Source of the DNA: a virus | Direction: 5' to 3' (one strand) | Length of the DNA: 28,156 bases | Virus record (IMG/VR): IMGVR_UViG_3300028419_000621 | Span: 1 to 28,156 of that record | Shown: positions 1-7,700 of the stretch, in pieces | Layout of the letters: every line of letters begins with the position of its first letter | How positions within the stretch are numbered: position 1 is the first letter of the stretch | Translations under genes and position numbers: made by a program | Notes under the pieces: generated by a model | Told to the model about the DNA's origin: nothing | The model's database searches: none | Seen by the model: only the letters and a program-made list of their open reading frames with translations

Positions 1-15
1 GGTAATAAAGTTTAT

Positions 16-216
16 ATGAAAAAACCTAAGTCATGGCAAAAGGTATGGTTTTGGTGGGAGAGTAAAAAAGAAAAATGGTTTTTAAATAAGGCTTTTGATA
101 AAAGAGAAGATGGTGTTGTAAAACCAGAACCTTCTGTATGGATAACCGCAAAACAAATGGAACACCACATGGACCACATGGTTCGTATGGGTTATAAATA
201 TTATATAAATGAGTAA
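16..216 (+). CDS. Small hydrophilic protein of unknown function
   Basis: A 66-residue protein that I do not recognise. It is very rich in Trp, Lys and Met/His: the first 25 residues hold a WFWW cluster among lysines, and the C-terminal half has an MEHHMDHM stretch. There is no signal peptide or membrane segment. No in-frame stop lies between the window edge and this ATG, so the gene could begin further upstream outside the window; the ATG at 16 is the first start visible. Its last 8 bases overlap the next gene, which suggests co-translation with the membrane protein downstream. The frame and overlap support a real gene, but no function can be given. Confidence 0.6.
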   Translation: MKKPKSWQKVWFWWESKKEKWFLNKAFDKREDGVVKPEPSVWITAKQMEHHMDHMVRMGYKYYINE

Positions 217-553
217 ATTACTTTTAGCATTTTTATTGTTCTTTGTAGGGCAAGCTGCAATATGGTTTCAAACAAATGGGCAATTTGTATGGCCTTGGTT
301 TAAAAAGAATCCGTTTTTGATATCTGTTATATTTGGAACGTCAATAAGTTACATATTAATTTATGGTACTAGGTTTATGGTAGAATACTATGATGGTCTA
401 TTATGGCCAGGTAGATTTATTGCATTTGGATCTGGTATTATTTCATTTACATTTTTAACTTGGTACTTTCTTGGTGAAGGTATTACTACAAAAACAATAG
501 TGTCACTGTTCTTAGCCTGTAGCTTAATAGGCATACAGTTATTTTGGAAATGA
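209..553 (+). CDS. Small four-helix membrane protein
   Basis: A 114-residue integral membrane protein. Four hydrophobic segments can be read at about residues 2-19, 35-56, 66-88 and 91-112, separated by short polar loops (for example YYDGLLWPGR near residue 60-70). A four-helix protein of about 110 residues ending in a long hydrophobic helix is the size and layout of small multidrug-resistance/DMT-type proteins. I see no diagnostic residue, so this is only a shape resemblance. It overlaps the upstream gene by 8 bases and its TGA stop overlaps the ATG of the dnaJ-like gene (ATGA at 550-553), so it belongs to one translationally coupled operon. An inner-membrane location in the infected cell is inferred; the role is unknown. 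Confidence 0.6.
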   Translation: MSKLLLAFLLFFVGQAAIWFQTNGQFVWPWFKKNPFLISVIFGTSISYILIYGTRFMVEYYDGLLWPGRFIAFGSGIISFTFLTWYFLGEGITTKTIVSLFLACSLIGIQLFWK

Positions 554-1359
554 AAGATCCTTATAAAATATTAGGCGTAGATAGAAACGCCGATGAAGCT
601 GATATAAAAAAGGCATATAGAAAATTAGCAAAACAATATCACCCTGATAAGTCTACAGGCAATGAAGATAAGTTTAAAGAAATAGCTGATGCATATGAAG
701 CAATCACAGATCCTAAGAGAAGAGGTAATATAGGAGGTAACCCATTTGGTTTCACAGATGAATTCTTTGAAGATTTTATAAAATCAGGTAGTGGTGGTGG
801 TTTTTCTAGCATGTTTAACCAGAGATATGGACCAAACAATAATAAAGGTGGAGATGTCACTACTCAAATTCATATATTGTTGGAAGATGCATATTATGGT
901 TGCAAGAGATCAATTAGAATAGGTACAAAAACAGTAAATGTAGAAATTAAACCTGGCGTTAAACCTGGGCAAAGAATGAGACTCAAAGGCTTAGGTCAGA
1001 AAGGAATGACTGAAGAACAAAATGGTGATCTTATTTTAACTATCTTAATACTGGATAATCCTAACTTTTATTTAGACCAAAAAGGTTTACATACGATAAA
1101 ACATATAAGCTTATATGATGCATTATTAGGAGGTAAAGCTGAAGTGAATGTCTTTGGTAAAACTATAACTTATACCATACCTAAATGTGTTAAGAATGGT
1201 ACTATGCTTAGAATAAAAGGTAAAGGGTTTCCTAATTACAATAATCCTGATGTATTAGGTGATTTAATTGTAAACATATTAGTTAATTTACCGGAGTCTC
1301 TAACTGAGAAACAGGAAGAGCTTATAAAAAAGATGAAAGATTTAGAAAATGGAATATAG
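550..1359 (+). CDS. dnaJ: DnaJ-like co-chaperone (type II, no zinc finger)
   Basis: A 269-residue J-domain protein. Residues 1-60 form a typical J domain (starts KDPYKILGV) with the HPD motif at residues 31-33, which stimulates the ATPase of Hsp70/DnaK. A Gly/Phe-rich linker follows (about residues 62-92, with FGF and GSGGGF). The C-terminal peptide-binding domains begin near GGDVTTQI and include the family's VEIKPGVKPGQ and RIKGKGFP segments. No CxxCxGxG repeats are present, so it matches the CbpA/type II class and is shorter than the roughly 300-residue cellular proteins. I chose the ATG at 550, overlapping the upstream TGA, over a TTG at 544 because ATGA coupling is common here. A role in host DnaK recruitment for replication or virion folding is inferred. 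Confidence 0.93.
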   Translation: MKDPYKILGVDRNADEADIKKAYRKLAKQYHPDKSTGNEDKFKEIADAYEAITDPKRRGNIGGNPFGFTDEFFEDFIKSGSGGGFSSMFNQRYGPNNNKGGDVTTQIHILLEDAYYGCKRSIRIGTKTVNVEIKPGVKPGQRMRLKGLGQKGMTEEQNGDLILTILILDNPNFYLDQKGLHTIKHISLYDALLGGKAEVNVFGKTITYTIPKCVKNGTMLRIKGKGFPNYNNPDVLGDLIVNILVNLPESLTEKQEELIKKMKDLENGI

Positions 1360-1600
1360 CGACGAGGAGTTTATGAAGTCATTGTTGGATCAAATGGAAA
1401 CAGGTAGCTGGGATCAATATATGAACTTATGTTATAATGTAATTGTAATGTTTCCTTCTCATGTTTTAAATTATGAGGAAACAACAGCACGAAATAGAAT
1501 AGGTAGTTTAAATAAAATTATTGAACATTTTGAAGAAAAGGAAGATTTTGAAAAATGCGCCAAGCTTAAAGCTATACAAGATCAGTTAAAAAATTGTTAA
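1349..1600 (+). CDS. Small protein with UVR-like C-terminal helix pair
   Basis: An 83-residue acidic protein whose ATG lies 11 bases inside the end of the dnaJ-like gene, so it is probably translated by coupling. The C-terminal 30 residues (IIEHFEEKEDFEKCAKLKAI) have the spacing of the UVR motif: a helix, a short acidic turn (EKEDFEKCAKL) and a second helix. That motif mediates protein contacts in UvrB, UvrC and McsA. The N-terminal part (EEFMKSLLDQME...WDQYMNLCYNVI) looks helical and matches nothing I know. The UVR resemblance is a short-motif match and does not imply a repair function. It is the last gene before an 83-base AT-rich gap. Confidence 0.65.
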   Translation: MEYSDEEFMKSLLDQMETGSWDQYMNLCYNVIVMFPSHVLNYEETTARNRIGSLNKIIEHFEEKEDFEKCAKLKAIQDQLKNC

Positions 1601-1683
1601 TAACTTTTTAAAAAAAGTCTCCCAAAAATTTTCAATTCCCAATTAAATTGATTATATTTATAATATAATTAAATAAACGGAAT

Positions 1684-3006
1684 ATGACTGAATACACAAA
1701 CCTTACTTATCTACAATCCTTCTTGGATGAAATGCGATCTTCTTCTTCAGGAAATCATAAAATTGCAACTCTTAAAAAGTATGCTGATAACTCTGATGAA
1801 AATTCTGATAGAGAATTCTTACAGAAGGTTTTCTTCTATACTTACAATCCTTATTTTAAGTACAACGTAACTCCTAGGAATTGCAAAAAGAACTCAGATC
1901 TACTAGGTCACCCAAATACATACGGTAGTATTTTTACCTTATTGGATGATTTAAGAAATAGGGTATGTACCGGTCATACGGCAATTGCAAATGTAAATAG
2001 GTTTGTCCTAGAGAATAAACAATGGGAAGATATTATTTACTACATGTTAAACCGGGACCTTAATATGGGATGTGGAACTACCTCTATCAATAAGGCAATC
2101 CACCCAGATTTAATTCCTACCTTTAAAGTCGCTTTAGCAAATGCATATAATCCTAAGAGAGTGGATTTTCAAAGTGGAGAATGGTACGGATCCAGAAAAT
2201 TGGATGGAGTAAGATGTATCTGTAGAAAGGAAATGAATACTGTAACATTCTTTTCAAGAAACGGTAAAGAATTTACAACCTTAGGTAATTTAGAAAATGA
2301 AATTTCTAAGATAGGTGGAGACTTTATTTTAGATGGAGAAATCTGTATGGTAGATAAAGATGGTAATGAAGACTTCCAAGGAATTATGAAACAAATCAGA
2401 AAGAAGGACCATCAAATTGAAAATCCTAAATTCTTTGTATTTGATTTTTTAACCTTAGACGAATTTGATGATAAGGTTGGAACTACACCACTTACTGAAA
2501 GGCTTAAGAATGGATATGATCTCCTTCCAGAAAACATTAACTCTTCTATGTTAGAATTCTTACCACAAGAACAATTAACTACCGAAGAACAATTTACTGA
2601 AATGGCAAAAGAAGCTGAAGAGGCTGGGTTTGAAGGAATCATGGTTAGAAAGAATATTGGCTATGAAGGTAAAAGAAGCCATAATCTTTTAAAGGTTAAA
2701 AAATTCCATGATGCTGAATACACAATCCTAGAATGTATGAACGGTACAATGCGATGGACAGAAAATGGAAAACAGGTTGAGAAAGAAGGTTTAAGTAATA
2801 TTATAATTGAACATAAAGGTAACCGTGTAAGTGTAGGATCTGGGTTTTCTAAAGAACAAAGAGAACATTACCTCAATCATCATAATGAACTACTAGGTAA
2901 AACTGTAACTGTTCAATATTTTGAAGAAAGCCAAAACCAAAATGGTGGATATTCATTAAGGTTCCCGGTAGTAAAACATATATATGAGAATGGAAGAAAT
3001 TGTTAA
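1684..3006 (+). CDS. ATP-dependent DNA ligase (T4 gp30-like)
   Basis: A 440-residue polynucleotide ligase that seals nicks through a lysyl-AMP intermediate. Nucleotidyltransferase motifs appear in order: motif I KLDGVR at residues 172-177 (catalytic Lys172), motif III DGEI at 217-220, a FFVFDFLT strand near 250 (motif IIIa), motif IV EGIMVR from Glu317, and motif V LLKVKKF with Lys337 and Lys339. The N-terminal 165 residues form the helical DNA-binding domain typical of T4-type ligases. The C-terminal 100 residues form the OB domain (SVGSGFS). T4 ligase is 487 residues, so this is slightly compact. ATG at 1684 follows an AT-rich gap that may hold its own promoter. It presumably joins Okazaki fragments and repairs nicks in phage DNA. 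Confidence 0.95.
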   Translation: MTEYTNLTYLQSFLDEMRSSSSGNHKIATLKKYADNSDENSDREFLQKVFFYTYNPYFKYNVTPRNCKKNSDLLGHPNTYGSIFTLLDDLRNRVCTGHTAIANVNRFVLENKQWEDIIYYMLNRDLNMGCGTTSINKAIHPDLIPTFKVALANAYNPKRVDFQSGEWYGSRKLDGVRCICRKEMNTVTFFSRNGKEFTTLGNLENEISKIGGDFILDGEICMVDKDGNEDFQGIMKQIRKKDHQIENPKFFVFDFLTLDEFDDKVGTTPLTERLKNGYDLLPENINSSMLEFLPQEQLTTEEQFTEMAKEAEEAGFEGIMVRKNIGYEGKRSHNLLKVKKFHDAEYTILECMNGTMRWTENGKQVEKEGLSNIIIEHKGNRVSVGSGFSKEQREHYLNHHNELLGKTVTVQYFEESQNQNGGYSLRFPVVKHIYENGRNC

Positions 3007-3079
3007 TGTATCCATTCCATATCTCACCTGTGGTGAAGCAACAGAAATTAAACAATATATATTGTATGGAATTATTTGA
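2990..3079 (+). CDS. Candidate 29-residue micro-ORF between ligase and HAD genes
   Basis: An ATG at 2990, inside the 3' end of the ligase gene, opens a 29-codon frame that crosses the ligase stop and ends with TGA at 3077-3079, overlapping the HAD-phosphatase start. The peptide (MEEIVNVSIPYLTCGEATEI...) uses the same AT-ending codons as its neighbours. It reads more naturally than the same stretch in the HAD frame. No domain is recognisable. It may be a real micro-protein, a translational coupler between two genes, or chance. Confidence 0.25.
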   Translation: MEEIVNVSIPYLTCGEATEIKQYILYGII

Positions 3080-3656
3080 AAAGTATAGAAAATGGGGGAA
3101 AGACATAACTGTCTTTGACGTTGATGATACTTTGATTGTAACCAAAAGTAAAATTAGAGTATTCAATCCAAAAACAGGATATGAGATTGATCTTACTCCA
3201 CAAGAATTTAATACATTTAAAACTAAGCCGCATGATGAGTTTGATTTTAATGACTTCAGAGATTTAGAAATTCTTAAGGCTGGTAAAATAATTGATTGGG
3301 TTTTTAGAATACTTAAAAGAACAATTGCAAAAGGTACTGCCGTAGGTATTATTACTGCGAGAGATGATTCAAAACTTATCTATGATTTTCTGATGCATAA
3401 CGGCGTTGATGTTAATCCTGATTTTATCTTTGCGATTAATGATCCTTCTTTAGGATTCACTGGCTCTACTGCACAAAAGAAAAAGGATGCCTTTATGAAA
3501 TTTGTACAAATGGGCTTTAGAAATTTTCAATTCTTTGATGATGATAAAGAAAACATAAGAATTGCAAACAGTCTTAATAAAGATTTACCTGAGGTAAAAA
3601 TGAAAGCTACTTTAATTAAACAAAAATGGATCCCAAACTTCAACGACTTCAAATAA
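3066..3656 (+). CDS. HAD-superfamily phosphatase
   Basis: A haloacid-dehalogenase-fold phosphohydrolase of 196 residues from this start. All four HAD motifs are visible: motif I DVDDTL with the nucleophile Asp18 and acid/base Asp20, motif II Thr97 in GIITARDD, motif III lysines at 138-140 (QKKKDAF), and motif IV Asp158-160 (FFDDDKEN). The small helical insert after motif I suggests a C1-type cap. T4 PseT has a related HAD 3'-phosphatase domain, but no kinase P-loop is present here, so a nucleic-acid end-healing role next to the ligase is only an inference. An in-frame ATG at 3006, one base into the ligase stop, would add 20 residues. I prefer 3066 because motif I then lies 18 residues from the start, as is usual. 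Confidence 0.82.
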   Translation: MELFEKYRKWGKDITVFDVDDTLIVTKSKIRVFNPKTGYEIDLTPQEFNTFKTKPHDEFDFNDFRDLEILKAGKIIDWVFRILKRTIAKGTAVGIITARDDSKLIYDFLMHNGVDVNPDFIFAINDPSLGFTGSTAQKKKDAFMKFVQMGFRNFQFFDDDKENIRIANSLNKDLPEVKMKATLIKQKWIPNFNDFK

Positions 3657-4099
3657 AGTTAAAAGCATTCACTAATATTTTATTAAGTATTAGGGATCTT
3701 TCAAATTCTTCTACTACTAAGGTTGGTTGTATGGCCTTAAAAAAAGACTTTAGTAAAATAGCAAGCTTTGGATATAATGGCTCTTATAGTGGAGCTGAAA
3801 TTAATACTGATACTGGAACTGAGGAAGATTCTTTAACACCAGGAGAAAGTGGATTTATTCATGCTGAAGTAAATATGATTGCTAAGTTTCAAGAATACGA
3901 TCCACAAAATTATATAATACTCTTAACTCTATCTCCATGTAAAATGTGTACTAAAATTCTAGTTAATGCAGGATTTAAGCATGTTTATTGGATGCAAGAT
4001 TACAGAGATACTGATCACCTTCAAATTTTTAATGAATGTAATGTGACACACGGTAAAATTTTCAACCTATTAAATGACTACCGCATAATAAAGGACTGA
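3626..4099 (+). CDS. dCMP/cytidine-deaminase family protein
   Basis: A 157-residue zinc-dependent deaminase. The zinc/catalytic signature is complete: HAE at residues 79-81 (zinc-binding His79, proton-shuttle Glu81) and SPCKMC with Cys105 and Cys108. The N-terminal VGCMAL...SFGYNGSYSG strand-turn matches the start of dCMP deaminases. T4 dCMP deaminase (gene cd) makes dUMP for thymidylate synthesis, and this is the most likely role in a phage with this gene set. A nucleoside or other cytosine deaminase cannot be excluded, and the protein is shorter than T4 Cd (193 residues). The ATG at 3626 lies 31 bases inside the HAD gene. Its TGA is part of the promoter-like box that follows. Confidence 0.85.
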   Translation: MDPKLQRLQIKLKAFTNILLSIRDLSNSSTTKVGCMALKKDFSKIASFGYNGSYSGAEINTDTGTEEDSLTPGESGFIHAEVNMIAKFQEYDPQNYIILLTLSPCKMCTKILVNAGFKHVYWMQDYRDTDHLQIFNECNVTHGKIFNLLNDYRIIKD

Positions 4100-4124
4100 A
4101 TATATACTAAAAATAGCAAGTCCT
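4092..4124 (+). promoter_or_regulatory. Late-promoter-like box bracketed by a 6-bp inverted repeat
   Basis: The box GAATATATACTAAAAATAG (4098-4116) is identical to the one at 11211. It lies 28 bases before the TTG start at 4126. Arms AGGACT (4092-4097) and AGTCCT (4119-4124) flank it, and the right arm ends one base before the start codon. A T4-type late promoter with transcription starting between the arms is inferred from recurrence and spacing. Confidence 0.55.
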
Positions 4125-4125
4125 C

Positions 4126-4707
4126 TTGGTTGTTGAAGCATTAACATTTAAACTTTCTCTAGACTTTTTTGTTTATTTAAAAAAGTATAAAATTATAGTG
4201 TCAAAAATCCGTATAGGATTTTATGACCAGGCTGCACAAAAAACAGAATTCACAGATTTTAATAACATTAAGGAGATGGAATTATTCTATCAGAATAATT
4301 ATGTACCTTTTGATGATTGCTTTGTTGGTGATCTAGTATCTATCGAATTATTTTTAGGAGCCAGTGACCTATATGAATTTATTACAGAATATAGAGCCGA
4401 AGATTTAACCGGTAACTTTAAGCTTACTGCTGGGTCATCATTTGATATTCAAAGAAATTCACAAAGGTCGGTTTTAACCGATAGGCAAGTAGGAATGATT
4501 AATAAAGCTGTTGAAGATTATAGAAAATTCTATAATGAAATTTATAGAATATATACTACAGGAATTTATTCACCGTGCTACGCTATACCTGGATGGTCTG
4601 AAGGTACATGGTATTTAAACCAATTAAGAAAGGCATTTATACCTAAAAGGGATACTTCTGAGTTTCCTTATGATGATGTAAATATTATTAATGAACCACC
4701 TGAATAA
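4126..4707 (+). CDS. Unknown protein upstream of the collagen-like fibre (TTG start)
   Basis: A 193-residue protein that I do not recognise. The first ATG in this frame would remove about 50 residues, including a well-formed region (KLSLDFFVYLKKYKI). The TTG at 4126 is preferred because it lies 28 bases after a promoter-like box, matching the 26-28 base spacing seen at other gene starts. There is no signal peptide; the 15 residues around LDFFVYL are hydrophobic but too short for a clear membrane helix. The middle looks mixed alpha/beta, and the C-terminal third is rich in Tyr (NEIYRIYTTGIYSPCY). It ends 20 bases before the fibre gene, so a role in fibre attachment or assembly is possible. That is context only. 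Confidence 0.6.
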   Translation: MVVEALTFKLSLDFFVYLKKYKIIVSKIRIGFYDQAAQKTEFTDFNNIKEMELFYQNNYVPFDDCFVGDLVSIELFLGASDLYEFITEYRAEDLTGNFKLTAGSSFDIQRNSQRSVLTDRQVGMINKAVEDYRKFYNEIYRIYTTGIYSPCYAIPGWSEGTWYLNQLRKAFIPKRDTSEFPYDDVNIINEPPE

Positions 4708-4719
4708 ATAAAAAAACAG
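4702..4719 (+). promoter_or_regulatory. Late-promoter-like box of the collagen-like fibre gene
   Basis: GAATAAATAAAAAAACAG begins exactly 26 bases before the ATG at 4728. The first 17 bases are identical to the box 26 bases before the ATG at 15111. AATAAATA is close to the T4 late octamer TATAAATA. No Shine-Dalgarno follows, and the inferred leader is only about 10-14 bases. Confidence 0.6.
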
Positions 4720-4727
4720 AAGATTAA

Positions 4728-7700
4728 ATGGCATTCAATCTCAAAGAATATATCATCTACAGAAATGAAGTTAAAAGAGAACTTTTTAATGTTGAGGTAG
4801 ACGAAAATTTTAAAGCAGTAGCTAATCCATGGGTAGATAATAGAACCTATGATGAAGGGCATGTAGTATATCACCCAGTGGAAATAATTGATGCAACCGG
4901 CGGAACTAGTGTGGCATCAGAAGCATTAGCATGGTGGAGAGCAAATAAAAGAACTACCCAAGGTGTATTTGAAACTAGTGAATGGGACATCATTGGTGGT
5001 ATTGGTACTGGTGATCTTACTGTTACCGGATCAAATAGCTATGGTAAGATTGTTGTAAACTATACAGGAGCCATTGGGTCGTTTCAATCAGGTAATGACT
5101 TTACACTAAATTCTACTATTCCTAATGATACTTTTAGATTAGTTGCTGGTGCAGGAATGATTCTTCAGTATGATAATACTTATAATGTAATTAAGCTTAT
5201 TAACACAGGTACTACTGGTGAAATAAACCAAGGTACAAATATTGGTACAGGGGAAGCTGTTTTTGCTGGAATGAGTTCTACCAATTTAACATTTAGAGGT
5301 TTTGCTGCTGATAATACAACAGGTAGCCCATTGTCTGTAGCTACAGATGCTGCAAATAATAATATTGTTTATAACTTTGATGAAAGTGAAATTGATTTAG
5401 CTACTTTAAATAACGGTAGTTCAACAATGCAAATGATAGGTGATGTTAATTATGTAGGAGCAACACCTAACAATTTAGATTTATTACAATGGACAGGTAC
5501 AACATGGCAAAATGTTAATCCAGGCAGCGCAGGTTTAATTGGTGCACAAGGACCGCAAGGTATACAAGGACCAAGTGGACCAAGTGGACCACAAGGACCA
5601 ACTGGTGCCCCATCAACTGTACAAGGGCCACAAGGATTAAGCGGACCGCAAGGACCAAGTGGACCACAAGGACCAACTGGTACTGGTGAACAAGGACCAC
5701 AAGGTGAACAAGGACCACAAGGACCAAGTGGACCACAAGGACCGCAAGGACCGCAAGGTGAACAAGGTGATCAAGGAGCACCTGGGACTGATGGTAATGA
5801 TGGACCACAAGGACCACAAGGACCTGCTGGGTCCTTTGGTGGAGCCACATTTGATTATGAGTTCAATACAATATTAACAGTAGGAGATCCTGGTTTTAGT
5901 TATGTTTCATTAAATAGTGCAACACAAAATCTTTCTACTATCATGAGTATAAATGATGCAGGAATTACTGGTTCTGATGTATCTGCATTTTTAAATACCA
6001 TTCTATCATCGTCATCTATACCAAAAGGGCATGTAAGACTTTCTGCTAAAGCTGATACTTCAGAGTTTATATTATTTCAAATAACTGATTTAATTGATCA
6101 AACTGGTCATTGGGAATTGGATGTAGTTCCGGTAGCATCAACAGCGTCATCACCTTTTACTATGGATGAGGATGTTTTGTTATCGTTTGTTGTTACTGGT
6201 GATAAGGGTGATACTGGACCACAGGGTGAACAAGGACCGCAAGGAGATGCTGGTGAACAAGGACCACAAGGTGAACAGGGTAATCAAGGACCAAGTGGAC
6301 CACAAGGACCAACAGGTGCTGCGTCAACTGTATCAGGACCACAAGGTGAACAAGGAGAACAAGGACCGCAAGGACCACAAGGTGAACAAGGTAATCAAGG
6401 ACCGCAAGGACCACAAGGACCAACTGGTACCGGTGTACAAGGACCAACTGGGCCACAAGGACCAAGCGGGGATGGTGGATTAACCGGTGATCAAGGACCA
6501 CAAGGTGAACAAGGTAATCAAGGACCGAGTGGACCACAAGGACCAAGCGGGCCTGCTGGTACTGTTGCTGGATCCAATGCATACGGTTCTATGATATTAA
6601 GTAATGGGGCAGGCCAAATAGCAATAACGACTTCTTATGTAGGTTTATTATTAGATGTTGGTGAATTAAATCAAATGGCATACGCTACCCCAGGAGGAAG
6701 CCCACAAGGTAATGTACTAAGTATTAATGCTGGTGAAGCCGGAGATTATGAAATTAACTTTACACTTAGTGGAGTAATACCAGCTAGCCAAAATATACTT
6801 GCCGAAATATTTGTTAATGGTAGTGCATACGGTGGAAGTGGTACTACTGAATTCCGATCTGATTTTACGGCATCAGAATATAATAGCATGTCTACTGTAG
6901 ATATATTAGATCTTAATGACGGCGATCAGGTTGAAATGAGACTTAAGAGTTCAGCTGGTGTAAATTTAACACTTGCAAATATTTCACTTACATTAGTTAA
7001 ACTCATTGGTAATGGACCACAAGGACCACAAGGACCACAAGGACCTAGTGGACCAGAAGGTTTATCTGGTAGTAATGGTGTACAAGGTATACAAGGACCA
7101 AGCGGACCACAAGGACCAAGCGGCGTTAGTGTACAAGGGCCACAAGGAGAACAAGGACCACAAGGACCACAAGGTGAACAAGGTAATCAAGGACCAAGCG
7201 GACCACAAGGACCAAGCGGACCAGAAGGTTTATCCGGTAATAATGGTGTACAAGGTGTACAAGGGCCAAGCGGGCCACAAGGAGTACAAGGTGTAAGTGG
7301 GCCAACCGGACCTAAAGGTAATACTGGTAACCAAGGACCAACTGGACCACAAGGTAATCAAGGACCACAAGGTGAACAAGGTAATCAAGGACCAGTTGGA
7401 CCACAAGGACCACAAGGTGAACAAGGTAATCAAGGACCAGTTGGACCACAAGGTGAACAAGGTAATCAAGGACCAGTTGGACCACAAGGACCACAAGGTA
7501 ATCAAGGACCACAAGGTGAACAAGGTAATCAAGGACCAGAAGGACCACAAGGACCACAAGGTAATCAAGGACCACAAGGTGAACAAGGTAATCAAGGACC
7601 AGTTGGACCACAAGGACCACAAGGTGAACAAGGTAATCAAGGACCAATTGGTCCACAAGGTATACAAGGACCAATTGGTCCACAAGGTATACAAGGACCG

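Noticed and set aside
544-549. TTG at 544 as the start of the dnaJ-like gene
   Set aside because: It adds only two residues before the ATG at 550, and the ATG forms the ATGA overlap common between genes here.
1603-1622. Possible intrinsic terminator (ACTTTTTAAAAAAAGT) after the UVR-like gene
   Set aside because: The stem is only A-T pairs with a 2-base loop and no GC core, so it is not a convincing terminator; AT-rich DNA gives many such matches.
3000-3065. TTG at 3000 or ATG at 3006 as the start of the HAD phosphatase
   Set aside because: The extra residues do not resemble a HAD N terminus and the ATG at 3066 gives normal spacing to motif I. The 3006 start remains possible.
3066-3656. Full PseT-type polynucleotide kinase/phosphatase
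   Set aside because: Only the HAD phosphatase motifs are seen; there is no P-loop kinase half in this gene or beside it.
4528-4560. GAATATATACTA inside the 4126-4707 gene as a promoter
   Set aside because: It matches the box core but lies in coding sequence about 180 bases from the next start codon, which has its own well-placed box at 4702.
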